Assembly: GCF_001905905.1 (NCBI RefSeq)
Contig: NZ_LIVT01000001.1
Coordinates: forward strand, 124,001 to 188,000
Direction of reading: 5' to 3'
Source: Streptomyces sp. CB02366
GTDB taxonomy: Bacteria > Actinomycetota > Actinomycetes > Streptomycetales > Streptomycetaceae
Length of the DNA: 64,000 nt
Part shown: positions 18,706 through 27,501 of the stretch, piece after piece
How positions within the stretch are numbered: position 1 is the first letter of the stretch
How the letters are laid out: every line of letters begins with the position of its first letter
Position numbers and translations under genes: made by a program
The notes under the pieces: model-generated
Seen by the model: the letters and a program-made list of their open reading frames with translations, nothing else
Databases searched by the model: none
What the model was told of the DNA's origin: nothing

Positions 18706-19773
18706 TCAGGGGCGCTGGTCCGGGCGCACGACTCCGAGGACGAACATCGAGCCCGCGTCGGCGACGGTGATGTTCCGTCCCGGACGCGGGGCGTGGATGA
18801 TCGATCCGTTCCCGATGTACATCCCGACGTGGCTGGCGTCCTCGTGGTAGATGATCAGGTCTCCGGGGCGCATGTCCTTCAGTCCGACGCGCGGCAGCTG
18901 ACGCCACTGCTCCTGGGACGTACGGGGAATGATCCGCTTCGCCGCGGCCCACGCCTGGGAGGTGAGGCCGGAGCAGTCGTAGGTGTCGGGGCCCTCCGCC
19001 GCCCACTCGTAGGGTTTGCCGAGCTGCTCGGTCACGAAGGCGACGGCGATGGCGCCCTCTTCGCTCGCCCCTCCCCCGACCCCCTTGAGCTTGCCGGACT
19101 TCAGGAAGTCCGCGTGCGCCTCGTCGGCCGACTCCTTCTGCATCTCCAGCAGACGTCTGCGCTCCTTCTCCTCCAGCCGTGTTTCGAGTGTCCTGGCCGC
19201 GGCGATGCGCTTCTCGATGCGGCTGCGGGCGTCCGCTCCGGCCTTCCGGCTGCCCTGGAGCTTCTTCAACTGGGCGGCGGCCGCCTCGGACTTCGCGCGC
19301 AGCTCCTTCTGGACCCGGGTCTGCTCGCGCAGCAGTGCGTCGACGCCGTGCTGGGCCTGGCGCGCCCGGCCGACCTCGTCGAGGACGTCGTCGGGGTCCG
19401 TGCTCAACAGCAGCCGGACGTCGAGGGGCAGGCCGCCGCTGCGGTACTGGGCGCGGGCCGCCGCCCCCATGCGGAAGGTCAGCCGCTTCAGCGCGGCCTT
19501 GCCCGACGCCATCTCCTCGGCGAGCGCGGCCACCCGGGCGGACTGCCCGGCGGCCCGTTCCTCCGCGGCGTTGTAGGTGTCCGTGGCGACTTCGGCGTCG
19601 TGGTACAGCCGGTCCAGTTCCTCGCGCACCTCGGTCAGGCTCGTCGGCCGGGCGGGGTCGGGCGCCGGAGAGGGCGCGGCCGCCGCCGGCCCCTGTGCCG
19701 ACGCGGTGACGGCACAGAGCGCGACGACCGCCACCGCCGCCCGACCGCCCCTGCCGATCGCATTCCGTATCAC
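18706..19773 (-). CDS. NlpC/P60 peptidoglycan endopeptidase (C40 family)
   Basis: 355-residue exported cell-wall hydrolase of the RipA type. The signal peptide (about 1-33) is followed by a long coiled coil (about 45-225), then the NlpC/P60 domain with Cys267 in DCSGLT, His315 in ASHVGMYI and His327 in IIHAPRP. Such enzymes cut stem peptides between D-Glu and meso-DAP. The coiled coil probably regulates or blocks the catalytic site. A paralogue with the same layout lies at 61798-63099. Confidence 0.93.
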   Translation of the reverse strand: MIRNAIGRGGRAAVAVVALCAVTASAQGPAAAAPSPAPDPARPTSLTEVREELDRLYHDAEVATDTYNAAEERAAGQSARVAALAEEMASGKAALKRLTFRMGAAARAQYRSGGLPLDVRLLLSTDPDDVLDEVGRARQAQHGVDALLREQTRVQKELRAKSEAAAAQLKKLQGSRKAGADARSRIEKRIAAARTLETRLEEKERRRLLEMQKESADEAHADFLKSGKLKGVGGGASEEGAIAVAFVTEQLGKPYEWAAEGPDTYDCSGLTSQAWAAAKRIIPRTSQEQWRQLPRVGLKDMRPGDLIIYHEDASHVGMYIGNGSIIHAPRPGRNITVADAGSMFVLGVVRPDQRP

Positions 19774-19922
19774 TTCGATGACGCTCCGTCAGGGCTCGTG
19801 GGTGGGGGCGTCGTGCCGCTGTGGGGCACGACGTACCGAACGGGGCGGGACGCCGCCCGCTCGCCCCTACAACGTCACCGTGAGCGGCAGCGGTTCACGA
19901 GGGCCGGCGGTGGGGCGCCGGG

Positions 19923-22859
19923 TCAGGGAGTGTCGGCCGGCTGCGACTCCAGCCGTCCACGGATGTACGTGGCCTCCTCGGCCATGCCGAGCCTCAGGCA
20001 GACGGCGAGCGACCGCTCCCAGCAGGCCCGGGCCCACGAGGCGTGCCCGGCCAGGTCGAGGGCGTCGCCGAGTGTCTGGGTGGCGTGGGCCTCGCCCCGC
20101 TCGAAGTCCATCTCCCGGGCGAGGACGATCGCCCGCTCGGCATAGCGGGCGGCCGACTGGGGCTCGCCGAGGCTCAGGTACGACTCGGCGCACCTGAGCA
20201 GGGCCGCGCAGCGCACGAAGGAGTGGCCATTCGGGCCGAGGCGCTCCAGACACTCCTCGAACCGGCTCAACGCCTCCTTCGGCCGCTCCAGCCCCCGCAG
20301 CACCTGGCCGATGCGGTAGTGCGCGTAGGCCCGGCCGTGGTGGTCGCCCAGGGCCTCGTACAGGTCCAGTTGCCGAAGGGCCGTCTCGAGGAGCAGTTCG
20401 TTGACCTGCCCGAGGCGTACGCACTCCAGGATGACGTTGCCGAGAGCGAGCGCCTCCACGGATCTGTCCTGCGCCGCGCGCGCCTCGGCGACGGCGCGCA
20501 GCCCGAGGTCCAGCCCGCCCCCCTCGACGTCCCGCTTCATGGCCAGGAGCCCCGCCACGTTCAGCACCATCGCGTGCACGGTGTGGTCGTCGATCCCCTC
20601 CGAGAGTTCCATCGCGCGGCTCGTCACCTCGTGGGCGCTCTGCAACTCCTCCACCTGCATCAGCGCGCCTCCGAGCATGTAGCAGATCCGCTGCTCCGCC
20701 CGCCGGTCGCCCGCGCGGCGCGCGGCGGCGACCACCGTGCGGGCGACGGGGATCAGCTCGCTCCAGCGGTGCTCGGCCATGAACAGGGGGTCGAGCGCCA
20801 GCACCAGATCGGCGGCGCCGGCGGGGGCCGTCGGGGCGATCTGGGCCACGAACTCCAGGGCCGGGGCGAGCCGTCCGGTCCCCCAGGCACAGGCCTCCTC
20901 CTCGTCGGCGAACCGCACCCCCGGGTGCTCGGTGGGGAGCAGGGACCGGAGAACCCCGTGTCCCGGCCTGAGCAGTCCGTAGGCGTTGCGCGCGGTGGCC
21001 AGCAGCAGATCCAGCAGACCGGCCAGAGCTCCCTGACGCGCGTCGGCCGACTCCTCCTCCTGGGCGCGCTGGCGGGCGAACAGCCGCAGCAGATCGTGGA
21101 AGCGGTAGCACCGGCGGCCCGTGGACTCCAGCATGCCGACGTCGACGAGCGATTCGAGCAGCGACTCGGCGGCCTCCTGGGGCCGCCCGAGCACGGCCGC
21201 CGCCTCCACCAGGGTGAGGGGGCTGGGCGCGGGCAGCGACAGCAGGCGGAAGGCGCGCGCCTGCTCCGTGCCGAGTTCCCCGTAGCCGAGCCGGAAGCAC
21301 GCCTCGACGCCCAGTCCCTGGATGCGCAGTTCGCCGATGCGCCGGCGTTCGTCCTTGAGCTGGTCGACGGTGTCCGTCACCGTCCAGTCCGGGCGGACCG
21401 CGAGGCGGCTGGCGACGATGCGCACGGCCAGCGGATGCCCGCCGCAGAGGTCGGCCACCCGCAGGATCGCGAGGCGTTCGTGTCCGGCGCGGGGGTCGCC
21501 GAGGATGCGGGTGAAGAGTGCCGCCGCCACCTGGGGCCGGAGCACGTCGACCACGACGCGCGTCACGCCGGAAAGGGCGGCGAGCGCGGAACGGCTCGTC
21601 ACGACGGCGGCGCACCCGCCGGAGCCGGGCAGGAGGGGCCGCACCTGGTCCGCGTCGCGGGCGTTGTCGAGCACGACCAGCACCCGGCGCCCGGCCAGGG
21701 CCGAGCGGTAGAGCGCCGCGCGTTCCTCCAGACTGTCGGGCATGCCCTGGTCCTTCTCGCCCAGGGCCCGGAGGAATCCGGCGAGTACGGCGGAGGGGTC
21801 GGCGGGCGAGCCGTCCGCTCCGCGCAGGTCCACGTAGAGCTGCCCGTCGGGAAACCGCCCGCTCACGGTATGGGCCGCGTGCACGGCCAGCACCGTCTTG
21901 CCCGCCCCGCCCATGCCGGTGAGGACGGCGACCGGTACGGCCGTCCCCGCCGCCCCCGAGAGCGCCGCGGTCACGCGTGCGGTCTCCGTCTCGCGCCCGG
22001 TGAAGTCGCTCAGGTCGCCGGGGAGTTGGGCCGGGCGCACGGTGGCGCCCCGGGACTCGTCGGCCTTGGGGGGAGCGGCGAGCGCGGGGTCGGCCGTCAG
22101 GAGCCGGCGGTGCAGGTCGCGGACGGCCGGGCCCGGTTCGATGCCGAGTTCCGCGATCAGGACGCGCCGGGTGTCGTGGTAGACGGCCAGCGCCTCGGCC
22201 TGCCGGTCGGACCGGTACAGCGACAGCATCAGCAGCAGCCGCAGCCGTTCGCGCAGCGGATGGGCCGCGGCCAGCGCGATGAGTTCGGGTACGGCGTCGC
22301 TGTGGCCGCCCAGCTCCACGTCCAGCTCGATGCGGATCTCGGTCGCGCCGAGCCGCAGTTCGGTGAGCCGGGTCCGCTCCGCTTCGGCGAAGGCGCCGGG
22401 GACTCCGGCCAGCGGCGTCCCGTTCCAGGCGTCGAGCGCGCAGCGCAGCAGGTCTCTGGCCCGCTGGTGGTCGCCCTGGGCGCGCAACCTCCTGGCCTCG
22501 TGCACCCGTGACTCGAAGAGGGTGAGGTCGAGGGCTCCCTCGGGGGCGTGGAGGGCGTAACCCCCGGCGACCGAGGCCAGGACAGCGGGTGGCTGGTTCT
22601 TCGGCCGCCCCGGTTCGAGGACGGCGCGCAGACGGGAGACATAGGTCCGCAGCACGGAGACGGCGCCCGGAGGCGGCTCCTGGTCCCACACGGCGTCGAC
22701 GAGTTCATCGACGGAGGCCGGCCTGCCCTGTTTGAGCAGCAGCAGGGCCAGTACGGCCCTCTGCTGCGGCGAGCCGAGCGTTATCGGCTGCTCGCCACGC
22801 CACGCCTGCAACGGCCCCAGAACCGTGAACCGGAGGCCGGTAACGCCCGTTGTGCCCAT
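19923..22859 (-). CDS. SARP/AfsR-family transcriptional regulator with NB-ARC and TPR domains
   Basis: 978 residues. An OmpR-type winged helix (about 10-105) and BTAD domain (about 110-255) form the SARP module. An NB-ARC ATPase has P-loop GMGGAGKT with K321 and Walker B VLVVLDNA. The C-terminal half (about 620-978) consists of TPR-like helices. This is the AfsR layout, a pleiotropic activator in Streptomyces often fed by Ser/Thr kinases. No secondary-metabolite cluster is adjacent; its neighbours are an NlpC hydrolase and the secretion-like locus. A hairpin overlaps its probable ribosome-binding site. Confidence 0.92.
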   Translation of the reverse strand: MGTTGVTGLRFTVLGPLQAWRGEQPITLGSPQQRAVLALLLLKQGRPASVDELVDAVWDQEPPPGAVSVLRTYVSRLRAVLEPGRPKNQPPAVLASVAGGYALHAPEGALDLTLFESRVHEARRLRAQGDHQRARDLLRCALDAWNGTPLAGVPGAFAEAERTRLTELRLGATEIRIELDVELGGHSDAVPELIALAAAHPLRERLRLLLMLSLYRSDRQAEALAVYHDTRRVLIAELGIEPGPAVRDLHRRLLTADPALAAPPKADESRGATVRPAQLPGDLSDFTGRETETARVTAALSGAAGTAVPVAVLTGMGGAGKTVLAVHAAHTVSGRFPDGQLYVDLRGADGSPADPSAVLAGFLRALGEKDQGMPDSLEERAALYRSALAGRRVLVVLDNARDADQVRPLLPGSGGCAAVVTSRSALAALSGVTRVVVDVLRPQVAAALFTRILGDPRAGHERLAILRVADLCGGHPLAVRIVASRLAVRPDWTVTDTVDQLKDERRRIGELRIQGLGVEACFRLGYGELGTEQARAFRLLSLPAPSPLTLVEAAAVLGRPQEAAESLLESLVDVGMLESTGRRCYRFHDLLRLFARQRAQEEESADARQGALAGLLDLLLATARNAYGLLRPGHGVLRSLLPTEHPGVRFADEEEACAWGTGRLAPALEFVAQIAPTAPAGAADLVLALDPLFMAEHRWSELIPVARTVVAAARRAGDRRAEQRICYMLGGALMQVEELQSAHEVTSRAMELSEGIDDHTVHAMVLNVAGLLAMKRDVEGGGLDLGLRAVAEARAAQDRSVEALALGNVILECVRLGQVNELLLETALRQLDLYEALGDHHGRAYAHYRIGQVLRGLERPKEALSRFEECLERLGPNGHSFVRCAALLRCAESYLSLGEPQSAARYAERAIVLAREMDFERGEAHATQTLGDALDLAGHASWARACWERSLAVCLRLGMAEEATYIRGRLESQPADTP

Positions 22860-22871
22860 TGGTGCTCGCGC

Positions 22872-22898
22872 CCCCCACAGAAGCGGTCTTCTGGGGGG
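22872..22898 (-). promoter_or_regulatory. Inverted repeat just upstream of the SARP start
   Basis: CAGAAG (22878-22883) pairs with CTTCTG (22888-22893) and flanking C and G runs extend the stem with one bulged A, loop CGGT. The G-rich strand includes the only plausible Shine-Dalgarno for the gene, so the hairpin could hide it. It could equally be a DNA operator. Confidence 0.45.
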
Positions 22899-23032
22899 AC
22901 GTTAGCGCTCCGGCGAACCGCTGCGAGGGGGACGTCTTCAGCAGGTTCGCCGCCGCGTGGGCGCAGAATGCTCCTTCGCTCGCCTATGTAGCCATATTCC
23001 CTGCGCCGTGTCACACCTGGTTGAGGTGTTCA

Positions 23033-23878
23033 TCACAGGGCGTACGTGTCCTGCGGCACCGCCGTTCCCCTTCCCTCGTGCACGCGCGTCCCGGCCGCGG
23101 GGGGCGTGAAGTGCTGTCTGACCAGGTGCATGGCCTCGGCGTGCGCGGGGCCGAGGCGACGCTTTTCGGCCACGTGCGTCCACAGGTGCAGCAGTTCGCG
23201 GCCGTGCGCCGAAGCCGCCCGCTCGTCGAGCAGCCGCTCCCAGGCGGCTGTCGCGCGCAGTACGTCGTCGGCGGCCCGCTCGTCCCCGAGCCCGCAGCGA
23301 ATCCGGGCGACCCCGATGGCCAGCGAGGTGGCCAGGGGGTGGTCGCCCGCGAGGTGGGCGACGTAGGCCTCCATCGCCCGCGCCTCGAGTGCCTGGGGGT
23401 GCCCGGCGCCGTGGTCGCCGGCGAGCCGCTCGCGCAGCGCGGCGGCCAGGAGGCCCGCGTGCTCCGTGTCACCGCCGTCGACGGCTTCCCTGATGTGCTG
23501 TACGTGCTCGGCGACGGCGGCCGGCGCCGGCTCGCGGTGGTCCTCGCGCCCGTTCCCCTCCGCCGGCGGGGCCGCGCTCCGGCTTTCCTCCTCGTCGGGG
23601 CCGGGGATGCGGCTGGAGCCGTCCGGCGCCACTTCGATGCACACGGTGCGGCCGTCCAGGCGGTCGGAGACCGTGGCGCGCACGGGGCCCCGGCGGTCAC
23701 GGGCGTGCTGCTGGAGGAGATCGAGGATCGCCTCGTGGACGGACTGCCCGTCAGCGACGTCGACGCGCTCCCCGTCGAGGAGGGCCTCGTGCTCGTCGGA
23801 GACGAGCACGTCGAAGTGCGGGGGCGGGAGTGCGGGCGCCGACGGGCCGGAGCGGTCGAGGGCGGTGAGCTCTGGCAT
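23033..23878 (-). CDS. Hypothetical protein in the secretion-like regulon
   Basis: 281-residue soluble protein, not recognised. Residues about 1-90 look like a small alpha/beta domain (HFDVLVSDEH, GQSVHEAILDLLQQH, ATVSDRLDGRTVCIEVAPDG). After an acidic, proline-rich linker the C-terminal half (about 120-265) is almost all helix with TPR-like character. No signal peptide or membrane segment is seen. Its promoter carries the shared ECF motif (23931-23961), back to back with that of the next gene, which ties it to the T4SS-like locus. An accessory or cargo role is possible but unproven. Confidence 0.8.
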   Translation of the reverse strand: MPELTALDRSGPSAPALPPPHFDVLVSDEHEALLDGERVDVADGQSVHEAILDLLQQHARDRRGPVRATVSDRLDGRTVCIEVAPDGSSRIPGPDEEESRSAAPPAEGNGREDHREPAPAAVAEHVQHIREAVDGGDTEHAGLLAAALRERLAGDHGAGHPQALEARAMEAYVAHLAGDHPLATSLAIGVARIRCGLGDERAADDVLRATAAWERLLDERAASAHGRELLHLWTHVAEKRRLGPAHAEAMHLVRQHFTPPAAGTRVHEGRGTAVPQDTYAL

Positions 23879-23930
23879 GCGGGAATCCCTTCGGCGGATG
23901 GAGCGGGGGCTGGAGCGCGCCTTTCACGCT

Positions 23931-23961
23931 CATCGACGGATCTGCGGAGCCACCGGTTCAA
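23931..23961 (-). promoter_or_regulatory. ECF-type promoter, regulon site 1
   Basis: Minus strand TTGAACCGG (23953-23961), 14-nt spacer, CGTCGATG (23931-23938). It lies 53 nt before the start of the 281-residue unknown protein. Confidence 0.8.
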
Positions 23962-24010
23962 CGGGACCTCGACGAGTTCGCGGAGCCCCCGACGCGGACC
24001 GTACGCGGCG

Positions 24011-24041
24011 TTGAACCGGCTGCCGTGCGGGATGCGTGGTG
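24011..24041 (+). promoter_or_regulatory. ECF-type promoter, regulon site 2
   Basis: TTGAACCGG (24011-24019), 15-nt spacer, CGTGGTG (24035-24041). It lies 51 nt before the GTG of the VirD4 N-domain-like gene and back to back with site 1. Confidence 0.75.
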
Positions 24042-24091
24042 GCTGTCCACAGCGGCCGTACGGCCCGGACACCGAGACGTGGAGGCAAGTC

Positions 24092-24598
24092 GTGGCCGAT
24101 CCGGAACAGCACGAGAACCGTCCTTACGAGCGGGGCGCCCCGGGATTCGTCCCCCGGCCGGCGACCCTGGTGTTCCTGACCCCTCTGGCCCTGGCCGCCG
24201 TCTGGCTGGGCGGCAGCCTGGGCGTCGCGCTCGTCGGCGGCGGCTGGAACCCGCCGCCGATCGCCCTGGATTCCCTGTACGCCCTGGCGCAGGGCGGTAC
24301 ACACGCCCTGTGGCCGGGGACTCCGACGGGTGCGGTGGTGGCCGGGATCGCGGCCCTGGCGGGCGTCCTGTCCGGCGTGGCCGCTCTGGGCTTCTTCGCC
24401 GCGGACCCGGTGCTCGCGTCCGTCTCCAGCCGCAGGGCGGCACGGGCCGCCGCGCCCGTGGAGGGCGCCGAGGGCCCTCGTCGGCCGGTTCCCGGCGGCG
24501 GGCCGCACGAGGCGTTCCGGCCGGCCGAGCAGGCGGCACGGGTTCCCGGACCAGAGCGGGCGCCCGGCAGCCGGTCCCCGGTCGCGTCGGTCTCCTGA
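24092..24598 (+). CDS. Free-standing paralogue of the VirD4-like membrane domain
   Basis: 168 residues. Two membrane helices (about 22-45 and 75-100) flank a loop with WLGG, GGGWNPPP and LWPG motifs. The same order (WLGGTLG, GAGWHPPP, LWPG, AV-x-AG) occurs in residues 33-80 of the VirD4-like ATPase at 27577-29373, so this is a copy of that N-terminal domain alone. The tail after residue 105 is alanine/proline-rich with no ATPase. The GTG at 24092 has GGAGG 6 nt upstream and the gene has an ECF motif promoter, so it looks expressed rather than a fragment. It could assemble with, or compete with, the coupling protein (inference). Confidence 0.85.
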   Translation: MADPEQHENRPYERGAPGFVPRPATLVFLTPLALAAVWLGGSLGVALVGGGWNPPPIALDSLYALAQGGTHALWPGTPTGAVVAGIAALAGVLSGVAALGFFAADPVLASVSSRRAARAAAPVEGAEGPRRPVPGGGPHEAFRPAEQAARVPGPERAPGSRSPVASVS

Positions 24599-24606
24599 GC
24601 CCGCAG

Positions 24607-25803
24607 GTGTCCGCACCCCGCACGGCCCCCGCCGCCCCGCCGGTGGCCAGGATCGGCGACATCGACGTGCTGCGCGGGGCCGCCCTGCTCGGCATCCTGC
24701 TGGTCAACGCCCCGTTCATGGCCGGCCCCGCCGCCGCCCTCGGCGGCGGGGCCGGCGCCGGCCTCGCGGACCGGGGCGCGGCCTGGGCGACGACGGCCCT
24801 GGTCACCGGGAAGTTCTCCCTGCTCTTCTCGTTCCTCTCCGGCTACGGCTTCACCGTGCAGCGGCGTTCCGCCGAGCGGGCGGGGGTCGCGTTCGCCCCC
24901 CGCCATCTGCGCCGGACCGCCGCGCTGTTCCTGCTCGGTCTGGTCCACGCGGTCCTGCTGTTCCCGGGGGACATCCTGATGACGTACGCGGCCCTGGGAC
25001 TGATCCTGTTCGCCCTGCGCGACGTGCGGCCACGGCGGCTGCTGCGGATCGCGGCCGTGCTCCTCGCCTCGCTCGCCGCGCTGTTCCTGGCCTACGGTCT
25101 GCTCGCCCTCGTGCTGGAGGGGACGCAGGGCCCCGGCGCCGTGGCGGCGGACCCGGGGGCGGCGTACCGCGAGGGCCCCGGCTCCGTCGTGCGCACGAAC
25201 ATCGAACTGCTGCCGGGCTTCCTCGGCGCGAACGTGCTCTACTCCGCCGAGCTGCTGGCCGCCTTCCTCGCCGGACTCGCCGCCGGAGGACTGCGGGTCC
25301 TGGCGGGCCCCGGGCCCCGGCCTGTCCTGCTACGGCGTGTCGTGGCCCTGGGGCTGCCCCTCGGTCTGGCGGGCGGGGCCTTCGTGGCGGTGTGCACCCA
25401 CGGCCCGCTGGACGGCGGCTGGTTCTTCGTCGGCCAGGCGGTCGGAATCGTGACGGCTCCGGCCCTCACCGCGGCGTACGCCTGCGGGCTCCTGCTCCTC
25501 GTCCGCACCCCGGCCGGGCGCGGGATCGGGGCGGCGCTCGCCCCGGCCGGGCGGATGTCGCTCACCCACTACCTGGCGCAGTCGCTCGTCCTGGCCCTGG
25601 TCTTCACCGGATACGGTCTCGGCCTGTACGGCCGGGTGGGCGCCGCGACGGTGCTGGGGGGCTGCCTGTTCCTGTACGCCGCCCAACTCGCGCTCAGCGC
25701 GCTGCTGTCACGGCGCCGCCGGAGCGGCCCCGCGGAATTCCTGCTGCGGGCGGCGACCCGGGGCGGCTTCCCCCGAGGACTATCCCGGGCTCATCCCGCG
25801 TAG
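24607..25803 (+). CDS. DUF418 family membrane protein
   Basis: 398 residues with about ten hydrophobic helices. The N terminus (RIGDIDVLRGAALLGILLVN) and the C-terminal GRMSLTHYLAQSL segment are characteristic of DUF418 proteins, whose substrate is unknown. The GTG at 24607 starts 9 nt after the previous stop, so the two genes are probably co-transcribed from regulon site 2. Its stop overlaps the end of the convergent DUF4913 gene by 13 nt. Confidence 0.88.
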   Translation: MSAPRTAPAAPPVARIGDIDVLRGAALLGILLVNAPFMAGPAAALGGGAGAGLADRGAAWATTALVTGKFSLLFSFLSGYGFTVQRRSAERAGVAFAPRHLRRTAALFLLGLVHAVLLFPGDILMTYAALGLILFALRDVRPRRLLRIAAVLLASLAALFLAYGLLALVLEGTQGPGAVAADPGAAYREGPGSVVRTNIELLPGFLGANVLYSAELLAAFLAGLAAGGLRVLAGPGPRPVLLRRVVALGLPLGLAGGAFVAVCTHGPLDGGWFFVGQAVGIVTAPALTAAYACGLLLLVRTPAGRGIGAALAPAGRMSLTHYLAQSLVLALVFTGYGLGLYGRVGAATVLGGCLFLYAAQLALSALLSRRRRSGPAEFLLRAATRGGFPRGLSRAHPA

Positions 25804-26198
25804 AGGTCCGTGACCGGCACGTCCTTGGGGCGGTGCGCACCGGGCTTGCAGCCGGCGAACGGCCCGGACGGGTCGCGCAGGGCGGCCATGACGTGCGTCA
25901 GGTAGTCCCGGTGCCAGATCGCGGGACCGGTCAGCCCGGCCGCCGGGCCGGTCAGTTCCTGCCAGGCCATCCAGAGCCCGTAGAGCTGCGCCACCGCCTC
26001 CTGGTGCTCCCACCACCTGGCGCACCAGGGGGCGGACGAGGTGGTCTCCCTGCCGTAGACCGGCATCAGGAGGTGCTTCACCCACAGGCTCAGCATCTCC
26101 AGCGCCTCGGCGTGCGCCGGGCCGTCCAGATACACGATGAACCGGGGGCCCTGCTGAGTGCTCCCGGCCGGTTCGGCACTTTCGACGGCACTGGTCAT
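25791..26198 (-). CDS. DUF4913 family protein
   Basis: 135 residues. The helical core has the DUF4913 pattern of tryptophans and histidines (WCARWWEHQEAVAQLYGLW, WQEL, AIWHRDYL) and ends GPFAGC. DUF4913 genes are frequent in actinobacterial plasmids, integrative elements and chromosomal conjugation-like loci; the function is unknown. It has its own ECF motif promoter (26248-26277), divergent from the repeat-protein gene. Confidence 0.8.
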   Translation of the reverse strand: MTSAVESAEPAGSTQQGPRFIVYLDGPAHAEALEMLSLWVKHLLMPVYGRETTSSAPWCARWWEHQEAVAQLYGLWMAWQELTGPAAGLTGPAIWHRDYLTHVMAALRDPSGPFAGCKPGAHRPKDVPVTDLYAG

Positions 26199-26247
26199 CC
26201 GGGGTCGCCTCCCACGGGTCGATAAGCGGATCGGGCTTCGATACCGG

Positions 26248-26277
26248 CACTACGGACGGAGTGCGCGGACGGTTCAG
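26248..26277 (-). promoter_or_regulatory. ECF-type promoter, regulon site 3
   Basis: Minus strand CTGAACCGT (26269-26277), 14-nt spacer, CGTAGTG (26248-26254). It lies 50 nt before the DUF4913 gene start. Confidence 0.7.
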
Positions 26278-26307
26278 CCGGTCCCCCTGCCGGGCCGGTC
26301 GGGGCCG

Positions 26308-26337
26308 TTGAACCGGAACATCCCGGTGCCCGTCGTG
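26308..26337 (+). promoter_or_regulatory. ECF-type promoter, regulon site 4
   Basis: TTGAACCGG (26308-26316), 14-nt spacer, CGTCGTG (26331-26337), back to back with site 3. About 120 nt of leader precede the repeat-protein gene. Confidence 0.8.
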
Positions 26338-26466
26338 TGAGGGCACACCCGGCGCACGGCCCCGGACGGAGGGACGCGTGCCGGTTGTCACACGGCTGTC
26401 GTCACCGCCCCGGCGACGGCGGACACGCCTTCGCCTCCAGCCGACCCGACAGAAAGGGACACGGTC

Positions 26467-27498
26467 ATGCCGCCCGAGAAGCAGGGGGCCGAAGCGCCCG
26501 ACCCCGCGAAGACAGCGATAGCCGCACTCCTCCAGGACCTGCTGGACCTCCAGGAGGTCCTGGAGCGCCAGAAGCGCCGGAGCCGTCAGGAGTCACGCGA
26601 ACCGGTCAGGCCCGGGCCACTCGGCCAGGGGCAGGAGCAGGGACGGGGGCAGGGGCAGGAAGCCACCGCCCCCGGTAGGCGGGACGCCTCGACGTCCACC
26701 GATACCGAGAAGCTGATCGCCTACCTCATCCAGAAACTCCTGGAGAGACTCACGCCTCCGGGGCAGCAGCCCGCGCAGCAGCCGGCACCGGTTCAGCAGC
26801 AGCCGGGGCTCCAGCAGTCCCCCGCCCCTGCCCAGGATCGCTTCGACCAGCCTTCCAGGGACGGGCGCCAGGACACCGCGCGGAGCGTGGCGGAGGCCGT
26901 CGAGAAGATCCTGGGCGACCACCCCGAGCTGGTCGAGATGTTCCATGACGGCCGACTGCCCAGGACCAAGCAGCTCTTCGACGAAGCGCAACGGGTCACG
27001 AGCGCGCAGGGGGCGATCGCACAGGCGGCCGCGCTGGGTCTGCCGGCTCAGGGCCAGGGGGCGAGTTCCGTCGCCGGGGTCGAGGCAGAGGACGAGACCG
27101 AGCTCCAGTTCCTGGTGTTGCACCACGCGCAGGACACACCGCGTCAGGAAACCTCGATCGAGGAATCCGTCGAGGACGAGGTCTACCACGATGCGCGCGA
27201 CGACCTCGACAACCTCGAACCCACCATCGAGAACGAGGTCTACCACGACGCACACGACGACCTCGAAACCACCGTCGAGAACGAGATCTACCACGACGCA
27301 CACGACGACCTCGACAACCTCGAACCCACCGTCGAGAGCAATGCGGGCCGGGGCCGTCCATCGAGCAGTACCGTGGCCGCCCTCCCCCTCCCCGGGCTCA
27401 AGCCGGAAAGCCTCCTTAATACGCCGACCCATACCGCGGCCGCGGGCTCGCCCTCCGTAACGGCGCCGAGCGTCCAGGCCACGCACCGTGGCCGGTGA
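26467..27498 (+). CDS. Unknown acidic-repeat protein in the secretion-like locus
   Basis: 343 residues, not recognised. It has a leucine-rich helix (about 15-38), a Q/G/P-rich region (50-130), a helical core (about 135-195, AVEKILGDHPELVEMFHDG) and three tandem acidic repeats at 234-291 built on ENEVYHDAHDDL with an optional DNLEPT. No signal peptide or membrane helix is seen, so it would be cytosolic unless exported by a dedicated machine. It is co-regulated with the T4SS-like genes (promoter 26308-26337) and converges on the VirD4-like gene. It is a candidate substrate or adaptor (inference). Confidence 0.8.
   Translation: MPPEKQGAEAPDPAKTAIAALLQDLLDLQEVLERQKRRSRQESREPVRPGPLGQGQEQGRGQGQEATAPGRRDASTSTDTEKLIAYLIQKLLERLTPPGQQPAQQPAPVQQQPGLQQSPAPAQDRFDQPSRDGRQDTARSVAEAVEKILGDHPELVEMFHDGRLPRTKQLFDEAQRVTSAQGAIAQAAALGLPAQGQGASSVAGVEAEDETELQFLVLHHAQDTPRQETSIEESVEDEVYHDARDDLDNLEPTIENEVYHDAHDDLETTVENEIYHDAHDDLDNLEPTVESNAGRGRPSSSTVAALPLPGLKPESLLNTPTHTAAAGSPSVTAPSVQATHRGR
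27166..27339 (+). repeat. Tandem coding repeat
   Basis: Three imperfect copies of a 36-54 nt unit encode the YHDAHDDL repeats. The near identity of copies at nucleotide level suggests recent duplication and variable copy number between strains. Confidence 0.85.
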
Positions 27499-27501
27499 GC
27501 A

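Noticed and set aside
19923-22859. SARP regulator as marker of an antibiotic cluster
   Set aside because: No PKS, NRPS or other biosynthetic genes are adjacent; it is probably a global AfsR-type regulator.
22850-24598. A 582-codon open frame ending with the VirD4-domain paralogue
   Set aside because: The first two thirds lie antisense to the 281-residue gene and over two promoters; only the part from the GTG at 24092 has a ribosome-binding site and family similarity.
27166-27339. Tandem repeats as a CRISPR array
   Set aside because: The repeats are in frame, encode an amino-acid repeat and have no unique spacers or cas genes.
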